Below are positions 26,642 to 39,170 of a stretch of 64,000 nucleotides of DNA, in pieces. The notes under the pieces were generated by a model that saw only the letters and a program-made list of their open reading frames with translations, searched no databases and was not told the DNA's origin. Positions within the stretch are counted from its first letter, which is position 1, and every line of letters starts with the position of its first letter. The stretch is from Melastoma dodecandrum (lineage: Eukaryota; Streptophyta; Magnoliopsida; Myrtales; Melastomataceae): NCBI GenBank assembly GCA_029817715.1, contig JARUPY010000158.1, forward strand, positions 744,001 through 808,000, given 5' to 3'. A program made the translations under genes and the position numbers.

Positions 26642-27313
26642 TGACGATCCATTTTTCCCCCGAAATCCACAACTGGGTCTGACCTCATGTGCGTTGACGA
26701 TGCTGGATCAGTTGCCAACAAGTTTTGGAATTCCTGGCATTTCTTTTGGTTGGATGAGCGTAATGTTGGTTTGACTGTGCTGCAATACGGCACTGGCTAT
26801 GGCCGTGAGTCTTGGTGCATGATTAACTGCAAATTTCATTTTAGAACGATGATGGCAGGATCATGTTTTGATGCTAATTCCAAGTTTTTTTCTCAGTGTA
26901 GTCTCAACTGCAAGTTATTACCTACATACTTTTAGGTGGACGACTCAATCTTTTACTAAATACATTGGAAATTTGTTTTAGTATCAATACTACGAGTATT
27001 TGGAAAAAAAAAAATTATGAAATATGATTCGAATTTACAAAACTCTCGAAATACATGTCGTCAAGGTCGATGTTTAGAACAATGACAGCTTGATCATGTT
27101 TACAGCGAATCATACTAACATTACAATAATTCTTAACTAATTGCAATGGTGGTATTTAAATTAAATTATTGTAATTTTGTTATTTGAAATAGAGATGCTA
27201 AATTACTTTTTTTTTTATTGTCACTATTCTAAATCAGTAGCTAAATTAGGAATTTCTCAACTTGCCGGCTTAATTCACACTCCACTTCCGAGTTCCCCGA
27301 GTAAGTTCACGGG
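26642..27313. other. RRP5 3' flank
   Basis: This holds the 3' UTR and terminator of RRP5; no separate gene is seen. The right edge, AGTTCACGGG at 27304-27313, is the left target duplication of the fold-back element that follows. Confidence 0.5.
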
Positions 27314-29136
27314 AAGTTTTGTTCCTATTTAACCTTCGTCCGCAAATTACTTCGTCAACGGTACTAAATTTGGAAATTGGCCTTACAAAGGTCGACTTAA
27401 TCACGACGGAAGTTGACCCTTCTAATGTTGATTTCGTCCTTCCCAAACCGAAATCTGCCTTACAAACGCCGGCTTCATGTCAAGGGTTCAGTGACATGAA
27501 ACAGTCTTTTGTAAGGCCGACTTCGGTTCACTCGGTAAAAAAAATCTCCAAATAAAGTCGACCTTTATAAAGTCGACTTCCTTCGTGACTCAAGAAAGTC
27601 GGCCTTTGTTATTAAAAGGCCGACTTCGACTTCGGTGGTGATTATGTTAAGGGGAGGTTTGCTGCATCATCATTTCCAACACATACAAATGGGAAATAGA
27701 AAAGATGTGTGTCTGCTTTGTTTTTCAAGAAAGGATTGGTTGGTTTCGAGAGAGGGGAGTGAGATTCTGGAGTTTGGGGTCTGACAGATAAAGAACTTCG
27801 CATAGTAAATTAAATTATATAGAGGGATAGGCATCACATTAAAGGTAGGGAAGGAGAGAGGGCTGGGGTTAAGACATAAAATGTTCGAGTGAGAGGGAGA
27901 GAATGCCACAGACAGCATTAGGAAGAAGCACCATGTGTCGTGTCTAGAGTCTGGTATGGTCTCCCATTTTGTGTCCTTTTTTGAGTTTTATTCGGAAATA
28001 CGGTTAGTTCAAGAAACATTGCGAAATACGATTCGAGTTTCATAAAATACGGATTTACCGTCGAAGGGGCGCGTCTTGAAAACGCGCCCCTTAAAATGCA
28101 AAGAGGGCGGGTTTTCAAGACTCGTTCCCATGTAAATAGGCAAGGACGGGTTTTGAAAATCCGCCCCCTCAACACTTAGCAAAAATATTCATTCGTCGGG
28201 TGAAGGAGGGGCGTCTAACAGGGGGGCGCGTTTTCAAAACCCGCCCCTTTAACTAAATGAACAAGGGGCAAGTTTTGAAAACCCGTCCCTTAAAATGCAA
28301 AGAGGGCGGGTTTTCAAGACTCGTCCCCATGTAAATAAGCAATGGCGGGTTTTGAAAATCCGCCCCCTCAACACTTAGCAAAAATATTCATTCGTCGGGT
28401 GAAGGAGGGGCGTCTAACAGGGGGGCGCATTTTCAAAACCCGCCCCTTTAACTAAATGAACAAGGGGCAAGTTTTGAAAACGCGCCCCTTTAACTAAACG
28501 AACAAGGTGCATGTTTTGAAAACCCGTTTTTTGAAAGGTTATACAAAATAAACCGTCCAGCATAGTTGGTTGGAGTCACTTGTTATAAGGGTGGGGTCAA
28601 GAGTTCAACTCATGCTATCATCAATTCTCAATATAATTTTACCTAAAAAATAAAAAAACTTTGATGTCATAATTCGGACCGTATTTCGCAAATTGTTTTA
28701 AAACTAATCATATTTTCGTACAAAACTCTCCTTTTTTTACTTCACACAGCTCCCGAGGCGAATAACATTTTTATTTTCTAAGAATAAAAAAGTTACTCCG
28801 TTAGAAAGTCCGCCTTAAGGACGATTTCTTTCATGCCTTAAGGAAGTCAGCTTTACGAAGGTCGACTTTATTTGGAGAATTTTTTTTACTAAGTGAAATG
28901 AAATCGGCCTTACAAAGGCCGACTTCATGTAGTTGAGACCCTTTACATGAAGTCGGCTTTTGTGACGCCGACTTCGCTTTGGGAAAGATGAAATTGGCTA
29001 GAGAAAGGTCAACTTCCTTCATTATTAAAGTCGGCCTTTCTAAAGCCGATTTCACTAAATTAGTCAAGGAGTCTCAAAATTTAGGACCGTATTCGAAAAA
29101 AATTTTACAAACTAACGTTATTTAAGAACAAAACAC
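27314..29136. mobile_element. Fold-back element, family A (old copy)
   Basis: Flanking words AGTTCACGGG (27304-27313) and AATTCACGGG (29137-29146) agree at 9 of 10 positions, a Mutator-like target duplication. The left arm (27314 to about 27640) and right arm (about 28810 to 29136) are inverted copies along their whole ~320 bp. Termini are AAGTTTTGTTCC and, reversed, GTGTTTTGTTCT. Each arm carries short palindromes of the type GTCGGCCTT...AAGGCCGAC, many decayed (AAGTCGACCTTTATAAAGTC near 27560). A family B element (27983-28728) sits inside. No transposase is present. It is a much older relative of the element at 63354-63979. Confidence 0.75.
27983..28728. mobile_element. Fold-back element, family B, nested, 9-bp TSD
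   Basis: The element is flanked by an exact 9-bp direct repeat TCCTTTTTT (27974-27982 and 28729-28737). It begins GAGTTTTATTCGGAAATACGG and ends, reversed, GAGTTTTGTACGAAAATATG, so terminal inverted repeats run about 70 bp. The interior is a GC-rich array of palindromic words around GGCGGGTTTTGAAAACCCGCC. A ~199-bp internal direct duplication is visible (block starting TTAAAATGCAAAGAGGGCGG at 28091 and again at 28290). There is no coding capacity. Exact duplication and the length of the TSD point to mobilisation by a Mutator-type transposase. Confidence 0.8.
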
Positions 29137-29309
29137 AATTCACGGGTACTTGTCGGGTCGTGAATCAGGTTTTGTTTTACACTGATTTATGTATGAAATT
29201 CGGTATTAACAATTTCCATTTAATGGAGAGTCCGCCATTCATACGGTACCTAAGGGCACGACTTTGATATTCGAATTTGAAATTTTTATGACAATCTTTA
29301 GTGCCCTTA

Positions 29310-30120
29310 TGATACAAAGACGGACGACAACTTATCCCCGTCGACGCGCAGCAAGAGAGGAGTCACTTTACTCGCTAGCGAGTGAGCGACCAAGTCGACG
29401 CGACTCAAGGAGGTGCGACCAAGTCGACGCGACTCAAGGAGGTGCGACCAAGTCGACGCGATCAGCGACTGAGCAACGAAGAGTCGGCCAAACCAAGAGT
29501 CTCGAAGATGAAGAGAGCCTCGAGGAAGCTGAATCATTTCGCATTCCTCATTTATGCTTTGCATTTACTTTGTTGCATTTCCAATAAGCCATTTATGGCC
29601 CGTCCTTGAATCTTGCCTTGCATGCATCTAGCCTAGGTTCATTTCGTGCATTTAAGTTCTTCTTCAGGTGTTCCCTATATAATGGGCACCTTGTACTCAT
29701 TTGGAGCACAACTTTTTATCAAATTATAAACCCCTGTCAGACTTAAGTGTCTTTTATCCGAAGTGAGTGGATTCTCCTTCAAACCTCGTTCTTCATTTGG
29801 TGGATTTCCAAGTGCGGATTGAGTAGAGTGTATCAACCGGTGGTGGTGTATCTGTATCCTCCGTGTTGTGCCTCGCCCTCGTCTTGTTTCGTGGTGGTGT
29901 ATCTGTATCCACGGCCAAACGAGTCTACCCGAGTCTTCTTTCACGGTGGTGCATCTGTATCCGTGGAGGTTGATTTCAACCCCTCATTTTTTATCATTCA
30001 GCCGCCTACCCCACACATTTTCCGTCCATACCGAGCGTCACTCCATTCCGCATCCTTTTCAGTGACGTTACCATTCATTTTTGGTTTAGGAATCATCTAT
30101 TCCTTGCCGTCCCCGTATCA
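29310..30120 (+). repeat. 5' LTR of the gypsy chromovirus
   Basis: Begins TGATACAAAG and ends CCCCGTATCA. It contains a 29-bp direct repeat (GCGACCAAGTCGACGCGACT...) in two full and one partial copies at about 29385-29461. A TATA-like CTATATAATGGG lies near 29675, fitting the retrotransposon promoter. Two later pairs of GTGGTGGTGTATCTGTATCC words repeat at about 29840 and 29890. Confidence 0.93.
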
Positions 30121-30146
30121 TCTTGGTATCAGAGCGCTGGTTGTCA

Positions 30147-33100
30147 ATGGCCGGAAGATTTCAACGCGGTATGACTCTAGACGAAGCACAAGTTGCTCGG
30201 CTTGAGGAGCAGATAGCCGATCTTCAGCAGCAACTACAGTCGTTACGGACACACCATGCATCGACTTCTCGCAGTCGAATAGAGAGCGATGATGAGGAAA
30301 ACCCATGGCGTGAGGAGTCTCAACGAGGTTCTTCACCGGAGAATCGTAGACAGGAAAGAAGAGCCCCGACGATGGGCATTCAGATTCCGGAGTTCGAATG
30401 AAACGTGGACCCCAACGAGTTCATCGATTGGATGCACACCGTGGAGCGCATCTTTGATTACGAGGAAGTGCCCGAGGATCGAAAGGTGAAACTGGCTGCC
30501 TTGAAATTGAAGAAGTACGCGAGTTTGTGGTGGGAGAACACCAACCAGCAGCGCCGTAGGGAAGGGCGTGATAAAATTCGTACGTGGTCAAAAATGAAGA
30601 GGTCCATGACGAAGAGATTTCTACCGGAGCATCATAGACGAGATCTCTACCTCAAATTGCAGTCGCTACAACAAGTCTCAAGTGTATCGGAGTATACATG
30701 GGAGTTCGAGAGACTGTTGCTGCAATGTGATGTCCAAGAAGCCCCAGAGCAAACCATTGCCAGGTATCTTCGAGGACTTAAGCCCCAAATCGCAGATGCC
30801 GTCGACTTACAACAATATTGGAGTTTCAACGACGTGCGAGCATTGGCGCACAAGGTGGAGCAACAGCAAGCAAGGAGAGCGACTACCCGCCCATTTGTGA
30901 AGGCCGCGCCTTTCAACAAGGGGAGTAGCTCCCAGGCGAAGCCGCCGTCAACAACAACAGTGAAGAGAGCCCCACCGTCGACTACAAGACCTGAAGTCAA
31001 GTCGCACGAGCGAGACATCATTCGACGATGTTTCAAGTGCCAAGGAATAGGACATATGGCTTCTGAGTGTCCGACGAGAAGGAACGTTGTCATCAGAGAG
31101 TTATCTGATGAAGAAGAAGAGTTCGAGGAGAACGTCGACCCTGTTTGGGATGCCGAAGAGACAGAGGAGTATCCGGACGAAGGAGAACTGTTAGTCGTCC
31201 GAAAGGCTTTAAGTGTTACACCTGCGAAAGAGGAAAGTCAAAGGGAGAGCATCTTCCATACTAGGTGCACAGTCGCAGGAAAGGTATGTTTGGTGATTGT
31301 GGATAGTGGTAGCTGCACCAACGCCGTGTCAAGAACGATGGTTGAAAAGCTGAAGTTGCCCATCGAAGCGCACCCACATCCCTACCGTCTACAATGGCTC
31401 AACAAGGAGAGTGACGTTCGAGTCACACAGCGAGCGCGAGTTCCATTTTCCATTGGGAAGAGCTACAAGGATGAAGTCGCTTGCGACGTCATTCCCATGG
31501 ATGCATGTCATCTACTATTGGGGAGACCGTGGCAGTTTGATCGACGCGCGCAACACGACGGGTATCGCAATACCTATTCCATCCACGTCGGAGAGAAGAA
31601 GGTCACTTTGATGCCCCTCACTAGTCAGCCTACAATCGCGACCCAGGATCGACTCAGCGACCAGCCTCTCAAGGGAGTTCAAATAGTTCGAGCGATTCAA
31701 GAAGGTGAGAAGGCTTATTTTGTGGTTCTTGTCGAATCCCCCCTAGGTCAAGCGACGAGCCATCCTCAAGCCGCTTCCATTCTTGAGGAGTTCAAGGACG
31801 TATTTCCAGAGGAGCTACCAGTCGACTTACCACCGATGCGGAGCATCTAACATCAAATCGACTTGGTTCCAGGGGCGTCGCTACCAAATCGACCAGCCTA
31901 TCGATGCAATCCAGAGGAAGCAAAGGAGTTGCAGAGACAAGTCGACGAGCTTGTCAACAAGGGATCAGTTCGAGAGAGTTTGAGCCCATGTTCGGTTCCA
32001 GCCATATTGGTGCCGAAGAAGGATGGCACATGGAGAATGTGCATGGACAGTCGAGCGATCAACAAAATTACAGTAAAGTATCGCTTTCCTATCCCTCGAC
32101 TGGATGATATGTTGGATGAGTTGCATGGAGCGCAGGTGTTTTCCAAAGTGGATTTGCGAAGTGGTTATCACCAGATCCGGATGAAAGAAGGCGACGAGTG
32201 GAAGACAGCCTTCAAGACTAAGTACGGGTTGTACGAGTGGTTGGTGATGCCATTTGGATTGTCAAACGCGCCCAGCACGTTCATGCGACTAATGACCCAT
32301 GTATTGCGACCATTCATGGGGAAGTTTGTGGTCGTCTACTTCGACGATATTCTTGTATACAGTCGGAGCAATGAGGAGCATATCAATCATTTGCGAGCTG
32401 TGTTCAACACACTTCGGGAGGAAAAGCTATATGGAAATCTCAAGAAATGTGAGTTTTTCCAACCGAGTGTAATATTTCTTGGATTTGTCGTCTCAGCAGA
32501 AGGAATTAAGGTGGACGAGAGCAAGATTGAAGCGATCAAGGAGTGGCCGACTCCAAGGAATTTCCGCGACATTCGCAGCTTCCATGGCTTGGCGTCTTTC
32601 TATCGGAGGTTCATTCAAGGATTTAGCTCAATCGCAGCCCCACTCACCGAATGTTTGAAGGGAGACCAATTCGAGTGGACACCAGTCGCACAAGCTAGTT
32701 TCGAGCGACTGAAGGAGTGTCTAAGCGCAGCCCCAGTTCTAGCTTTACCCGACTTTGCGAAGATGTTCGAAGTGGAATGTGATGCATTGGGAGTAGGAAT
32801 TGGAGGAGTTTTGCTGCAGGAGGGAAGACCCATCGCTTATTTCAGCGAGAAGCTTAATGGCGCCAAATTGAACTACTCGACATATGACAAGGAGTTCTTA
32901 GCAATTGTTCGAGTACTCGAGACTTGGAGTCATTACTTGCTGCCCAGAGAGTTTGTGTTGCACACCGATCATGAAGCTCTCAAGTACATCAATGGCCAGC
33001 ACAAGCTTAGTCGCCGACATGCGAAGTGGGTAGAGTTTCTACAAGCATTCAACTTTGTCTTGAAGCACAAACCAGGCGCGAAGAATGTAGTCGCAGATGT

Positions 33101-34478
33101 TCTCTCGAGGAAAATGATGTTACTATCTGCGATGGAGACAAAGCTGATCGGGTTTGAGTACTTGAAGGAGTTGTACAAGGACGATGAAGATTTTGGAGCG
33201 ATCTTCGTCCAATGCGCCAAGCAAGCCATCGATCGATTCCACCAGGTGAATGGATTCTTATTTCGCGACTCTAAGCTATGCGTTCCAAGGAGTTCGACGC
33301 GAGAGCTACTTATACGAGAAGTCCATGGAGGAGGAATCGCTGGACATTTTGGAGTCGACAAGACGCTGGCAATGATACAAGAGCATTTCTATTGGCCTCG
33401 AATGGAGAAACAAGTGCGAGGACTAATCGCGAGATGTGCGACTTGCCAGCAAGCGAAGAGCCGTGTCCAACCTCAAGGCCTCTACACTCCATTGCCCGTC
33501 CCAGAGCGACCTTGGGAACACGTGAGTATGGATTTTGTACTAGGACTGCCAAGAACGCAACGAAGAAAGGATTCGATCATGGTAGTGGTCGACCGATTTT
33601 CAAAGATGGCACACTTCATCCCATGTCAGAAAACGGACGATGCGACCAACGTAGCAGATTTGTACTTTCGAGAAGTGCTAAGGTTGCATGGAGTACCCAA
33701 GTCGATCGTTTCAGATCGCGACACGAAGTTCCTAAGCTACTTTTGGAAGACACTGTGGCACAAGTTAGGAACGAAGCTTATATTCAGCACAGCTTATCAT
33801 CCGCAAACCGATGGACAAACGGAGGTTGTCAATCGCACTATGGCTGCAATCCTTCGAACCTTGGTCTCGAAGAACCAGAAGGATTGGGACATCAAGCTTG
33901 CCCATGCTGAATTCGCATACAATCGAGCCCCGAGTTCGACAACGAAGTCATCACCCTTCAAGGTAGTTTACGGACTCGATCCTTTAGTCCCTGTTGAACT
34001 AATGCCTGCGAGCGATTTGAGATCAGTTAGTCGAGATGCTGAAGAGCGCGCTAAGGAGATGCGATTGCTCCATGAGAAGACTCGAGCGCAGATCGAGAAG
34101 GCCAATCAACGTTACGCAGAAAGAGCCAATCGCGGAAGAAGAGTGAAGATATTTCAGCCAGGAGACTTAGTTTGGATTCATTTGCGCAAGGAGCGATTCC
34201 CAGGCAAGAGGAAGAACAAGCTCATGCCGCGCGCTGAAGGACCATTCAAGATCATCGAGCGCATCAACGACAACGCCTACAAAATTGATCTTCCAGGTGA
34301 CTATGGCGTTTCTGCCACATTCAACGTTCGGGATCTCATGCCATTTGTGGAGGATGACGACGACGAGAGTTTGAGGACAAACTCTTTTCAACAAGGGGAG
34401 GATGATACAAAGACGGACGACAACTTATCCCCGTCGACGCGCAGCAAGAGAGGAGTCACTTTACTCGCTAGCGAGTGA
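30147..34478 (+). pseudogene. gag-pol polyprotein with two in-frame stops
   Basis: One continuous frame from ATG 30147 to a stop at 34478 is broken only by TGA at 30399-30401 and TAA at 31848-31850. Both are single-base nonsense changes: the frame does not shift, and conserved sequence continues right after. In order: gag; zinc knuckle CFKCQGIGHMASEC (about 31029); protease VIVDSGSCTNAVS (about 31290); reverse transcriptase with VYFDDILVYS (about 32335); RNase H; integrase with HxxC zinc residues, MDFVLGLP, SDRDTKF and HPQTDGQTE (33300-33820). The frame's last 76 nt lie inside the 3' LTR. As it stands the copy cannot make a full polyprotein without readthrough. Confidence 0.9.
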
Positions 34479-35211
34479 GCGACCAAGTCGACGCGACTCA
34501 AGGAGGTGCGACCAAGTCGACGCGACTCAAGGAGGTGCGACCAAGTCGACGCGATCAGCGACTGAGCAACGAAGAGTCGGCCAAACCAAGAGTCTCGAAG
34601 ATGAAGAGCCTCGAGGAAGCTGAATCATTTCGCATTCCTCATTTATGCTTTGCATTTACTTTGTTGCATTTCCAATAAGCCATTTATGGTTCGTCCATGA
34701 ATCTGGCCTTGCATGCATCTAGCCTAGGTTCATTTCGTGCATTTAAGTTCTTCTTCAGGTGCTCCCTATATAATGGGCACCTTGTACTCATTTGGAGCAC
34801 AACTTTTTATCAAATTATAAACCCCTATCAGACTTAAGTGTCTTTTATCCGAAGTGAGTGGATTCTCCTTCAAACCTCGTTCTTCATTTGGTGGATTTCC
34901 AAGTGCGGATTGAGTAGAGTGTATCAACCGGTGGTGGTGTATCTGTATCCTCCGTGTTGTGCCTCGCCCTCGTCTTGTTTCGTGGTGGTGTATCTGTATC
35001 CACGGCCAAACGAGTCTACCCGAGTCTTCTTTCACGGTGGTGCATCTGTATCCGTGGAGGTTGATTTCAACCCCTCATTTTTTATCATTCAGCCGCCTAC
35101 CCCACACATTTTCCGTCCATACCGAGCGTCACTCCATTCCGCATCCTTTTCAGTGACGTTACCATTCATTTTTGGTTTAGGAATCATCTATTCCTTGCCG
35201 TCCCCGTATCA
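34403..35211 (+). repeat. 3' LTR of the gypsy chromovirus
   Basis: Begins TGATACAAAG and ends CCCCGTATCA, followed directly by the CCTTA target duplication. It encodes the last 25 codons of the polyprotein. It lacks 2 bp present in the 5' LTR in the GATGAAGAGAGCC region and differs at about six other bases. Confidence 0.93.
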
Positions 35212-35216
35212 CCTTA

Positions 35217-35940
35217 CCAGTAGAATGTCACTAGGACTCATATAGAAATTTTAGTACATGGAACGTGAATCTCATCGAAGAAATTGAGACATCCTGTCAC
35301 CATATACTGGCAAAATATTAATTAACATTAGTATAAGTTTAATGTAAGCTTTAACAACGCTCTGTACTTAAAAAGGTTTGGAGTTTAATATTCAGTACAA
35401 AAATATATATATAATTTTAGAGAAAATGTTCGAAATTTTTTATACGACCATACTTGACTCTTATCCCTAAATCTCGATGTGCTGGAATGATAATTTGGCG
35501 AGTTTTGAACCTAAATATATTTTTTTAAAAAATAATAATAATAAAGGACTAAAATATATTAATAAGATTCCGAGAAGTCCCCTGCCGTGCTCCATGAAGC
35601 ATTGACGTAGTTTTGGTAATTTTGTGTAAGTTTTCTCCTTCAAGCACACCTTTTGGTTAATTCTTTTTTTTTTTTTAAAGAATAAGTATGATTATGATTT
35701 TCTCATCATTATTATTTATTTAATTCATTCATTTATCTTGTTGTAGTAATAATAATAATAAGAAAAAAATATTTGATTAGAATTACCATTCCAAGTTTGA
35801 CAGTCCGAAAAACTTGTAGCGTTTAGTGGGCGTTGAAGTGTTGTTTATGAAAATTAAGTTTATGTGAAAATAAGAATATTAAATTAATCTAAAAATAAAT
35901 GTAAAGTCAATAATTTATCACTTAATTTTCTTCAACTTCC
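35217..35940. other. Intergenic, no gene seen
   Basis: AT-rich DNA between the retrotransposon and the RPS5 promoter. Simple runs (TAATAATAATAATAA near 35747, poly-T near 35666) are present. No reading frame is supported. Confidence 0.5.
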
Positions 35941-35953
35941 AAATTTGGGTAAT

Positions 35954-36038
35954 TGGGCCTTCTTAAAGGATAAATGGGCCTTGGGCTTAATAATCAAATA
36001 GGCCCATTCCCAACCTTCCCCGCCCGCCAAAAACCCTA
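35954..36038 (+). promoter_or_regulatory. RPS5 promoter: four site II motifs and telo-box
   Basis: TGGGCC at 35954-35959 and 35975-35980, TGGGCT at 35982-35987, and the reverse GGCCCA at 36001-36006 form a site II cluster. AAACCCTA (telo-box) follows at 36031-36038, about 90 bp before the ATG. This arrangement is the standard signature of plant ribosomal-protein promoters, bound by TCP factors and telo-box proteins. Confidence 0.8.
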
Positions 36039-36128
36039 GCGAAAAGGGAACCAAATGCCAAGGCCTTTGCCCTCCCCCGCCGCCTGTTCTGTCCGCGTCC
36101 CCAGACCCCTCAGCTAGTCGCAGAAGGC

Positions 36129-37251
<1,123 letters not shown>

Positions 37252-37737
37252 GAGGCCGACGGTCTTACTTTCCAAGTTAAGGATCTTGCTGTTAGCTTTT
37301 TTCTTTAACTAAAATTGTGGGAGATGTTTTTGGTGTTGGGAATTTTGGATTCGGTTTCGTGTACCATGAATGGATGATAGAGATCGGACAATTGGGGCTT
37401 GTTACTCATGTTTTAGATGCAACTTCTCATTATATATCGTTCGTGTTGTGTTCTCGTCTTTGAAGTTAAATGCTCTCAACATAACGAAAATCTTCATGCA
37501 TGAAATGTATACTTAATCCTCCACATTGATACCTTCTGCTAGACATGGAGGCTCGAAAGCGATCTGGGATTTCGACACGTGTAGAGCATGCGGTCGTGAG
37601 CTTATTTTCTTTTTAGCAAAACTGCATTGTTCTTCTCTCGTCATCGACACCATTCCAATCAAACACAGCCGATCCAATCGATCGATCGACCTGTTTTTGA
37701 GTGCCTGGATCCTATTCCTCCCTGTTGGTGGATTTTG

Positions 37738-39170
37738 ATGAAGTTTGGGGAGACGTTCACGGAGTACCTGCGAGGGGATCGTAAGGGTTCCCTCTGGGAT
37801 TGCTCCCACGTTGAGTACAAGAGGCTCAAGAAGGTCCTCAAGGGCTGCCTCTCCTGCCGTGAAGAATCCGACATCGTTGCCGCGTCCGGAGCTGCCGATC
37901 ACAGGGGGGGAGACTCCTGCCGATTCGATTCCTGCCCAAGTAATTCCTCTGTTAGATGGAAAGGCATCTTGTTTTGGAATTCTATGGTCGCGAGATTCAT
38001 GTAGTCGTCGCTCGCAGTATGTGATCAGTTGTTTTTCACGGAGCTGATGAAGGAGGCCTCGGATGTATCGGGATGTTTCGGGAAGAGAGTGAGGCACCTC
38101 CTCAACCATCACATTGGTTCTACGACGCAGAGATATAAACTGCGGCTCCTGCATTGTTTCACGGACGATCAGTACGTCCTCTTGCAAAGGGGACGGATAT
38201 TGATGGAATACATCACGATGAACGCGATTGCCATTAGGAAGATTCTGAAGAAGTACGACAAGGTAAGGACGAGAATTGGACAATTGAGGTTGAGTTTTGG
38301 ACAGAATGTATTTTTATCGCCAGGATGAATTTCGATTTAAGGTTCATGGATCGGAGAGTGGTAAGAACTTCCGGTCCAGATTACGAGCGGAGCACATAGA
38401 GCTCTTGCAGTCACCCTGGTTGATGGAGTTAGGAGCTTTTTACTTGAATTTAGATGGAGCGAACACCGTGGAGGATGAGTCCGACGAATCTTTCAGTCGA
38501 TTTTCTTTCCACTTCAATGCCGCACAGCCTGTCATAAGGATGTCTCTCCCTGATTCCATGGAGCTGGAGTATGATCTGACTTGTGCGATCTGCTTGGTCT
38601 GTCTCTCTTGCCTAACTCTGATCCAATGAATCACATAGTTTCTCTAGTTGATGTCTCCTTTTCTGGCCAGGACACGGTTTTCAATCCTTACTCGCTGAGC
38701 TGCTATCATTTCTTCTGCAAGTTGTGTGCGTGCTCCGCCGCATCCGTGCCAATCTTTCAAGGACTTAAGACTGCGAGCAACAAAGCATGTTGCCCAGTTT
38801 GCAGAGAGGTAAGTGATTGACAAGACCAGTAGCAAATTCACCCTTTTATCGAAGCTTTTTATGGCATATATCGTTGATGGAAGACACGTTTTTCGGTCGT
38901 GGGTCACAGGAAGGAGTCTACGCCAGCTCCGTGCCTTTGTCAGAGCTGGATCTTCTCTTGAAGAAGAAGTAAATCTGATGATTTCCTGCCAGGACCTTCT
39001 CTTCTTGCTCCAAAGGAGCTGACGGTGTTTGTTTATGTGACAGTTTGTGGGAAATCTGTTGCAGGTGCAAGGAGTACTGGAAAGAGAGAATGGTCGCAGA
39101 ACGAGCGGAGATGGTGAAGCAGTCCAAAGTCTACTGGAGTTTACAGGCGAAATACGCAATCGGGTATTGA
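37738..39170 (+). CDS. NLA: SPX-RING E3 ubiquitin ligase, NLA/BAH1 type, 6 exons
   Basis: The product is 334 aa, the normal length for this family (Arabidopsis NLA is about the same). Exons: 37738-37939, 38018-38262, 38342-38596, 38671-38808, 38910-38968, 39065-39170; phase closes (1005 nt). The N-terminal SPX domain starts MKFGETFTEYLRGD and includes the lysine cluster AIAIRKILKKYDK near residue 140, the inositol-pyrophosphate pocket. A C3HC4 RING follows (CAIC, then SCYHFFCKLC, then CCPVC, residues about 231-280). The tail CKEYWKERMVAERAEMVKQSK is family-typical. Known members ubiquitinate PHT1 phosphate and nitrate transporters at the plasma membrane. The SPX part contains a 78-bp intron that, if retained, hits TAG at 38002. 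Arabidopsis NLA is a miR827 target; I saw no convincing site here. Confidence 0.93.

Larger units (their letters stand above)
29310..35211 (+). mobile_element. Ty3-gypsy chromovirus, near-complete
   Basis: A 5.9-kb LTR retrotransposon with an exact 5-bp target duplication CCTTA (29305-29309 and 35212-35216). The LTRs are 811 and 809 bp and, by eye, differ by about six substitutions and one 2-bp indel, so the insertion is recent. A primer-binding site TGGTATCAGAGC (initiator-Met tRNA type) follows the 5' LTR at 30124. A polypurine tract ends at 34402. Domain order gag-PR-RT-RNH-IN identifies Ty3-gypsy. The IN tail (KERFPGKRKNKLMPRAEGPF, then SATFNVRDLMPF) and a reading frame running into the 3' LTR recall CRM or Galadriel chromoviruses; the lineage name is inference. 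Confidence 0.95.

Noticed and set aside
29747..30205. 152-aa frame in the first LTR (and its twin at 34838-35245)
   Set aside because: Lies inside non-coding LTR sequence and appears twice only because the LTRs are duplicates.
37400..37737. miR827 target site in the NLA-like 5' UTR
   Set aside because: Looked for because the Arabidopsis gene has one; no stretch here is convincingly complementary.
37513..38283. 256-aa open frame on the minus strand
   Set aside because: It lies antisense over the 5' UTR and SPX exons of the NLA-like gene and has no family motifs; the sense-strand model closes in phase over six exons.
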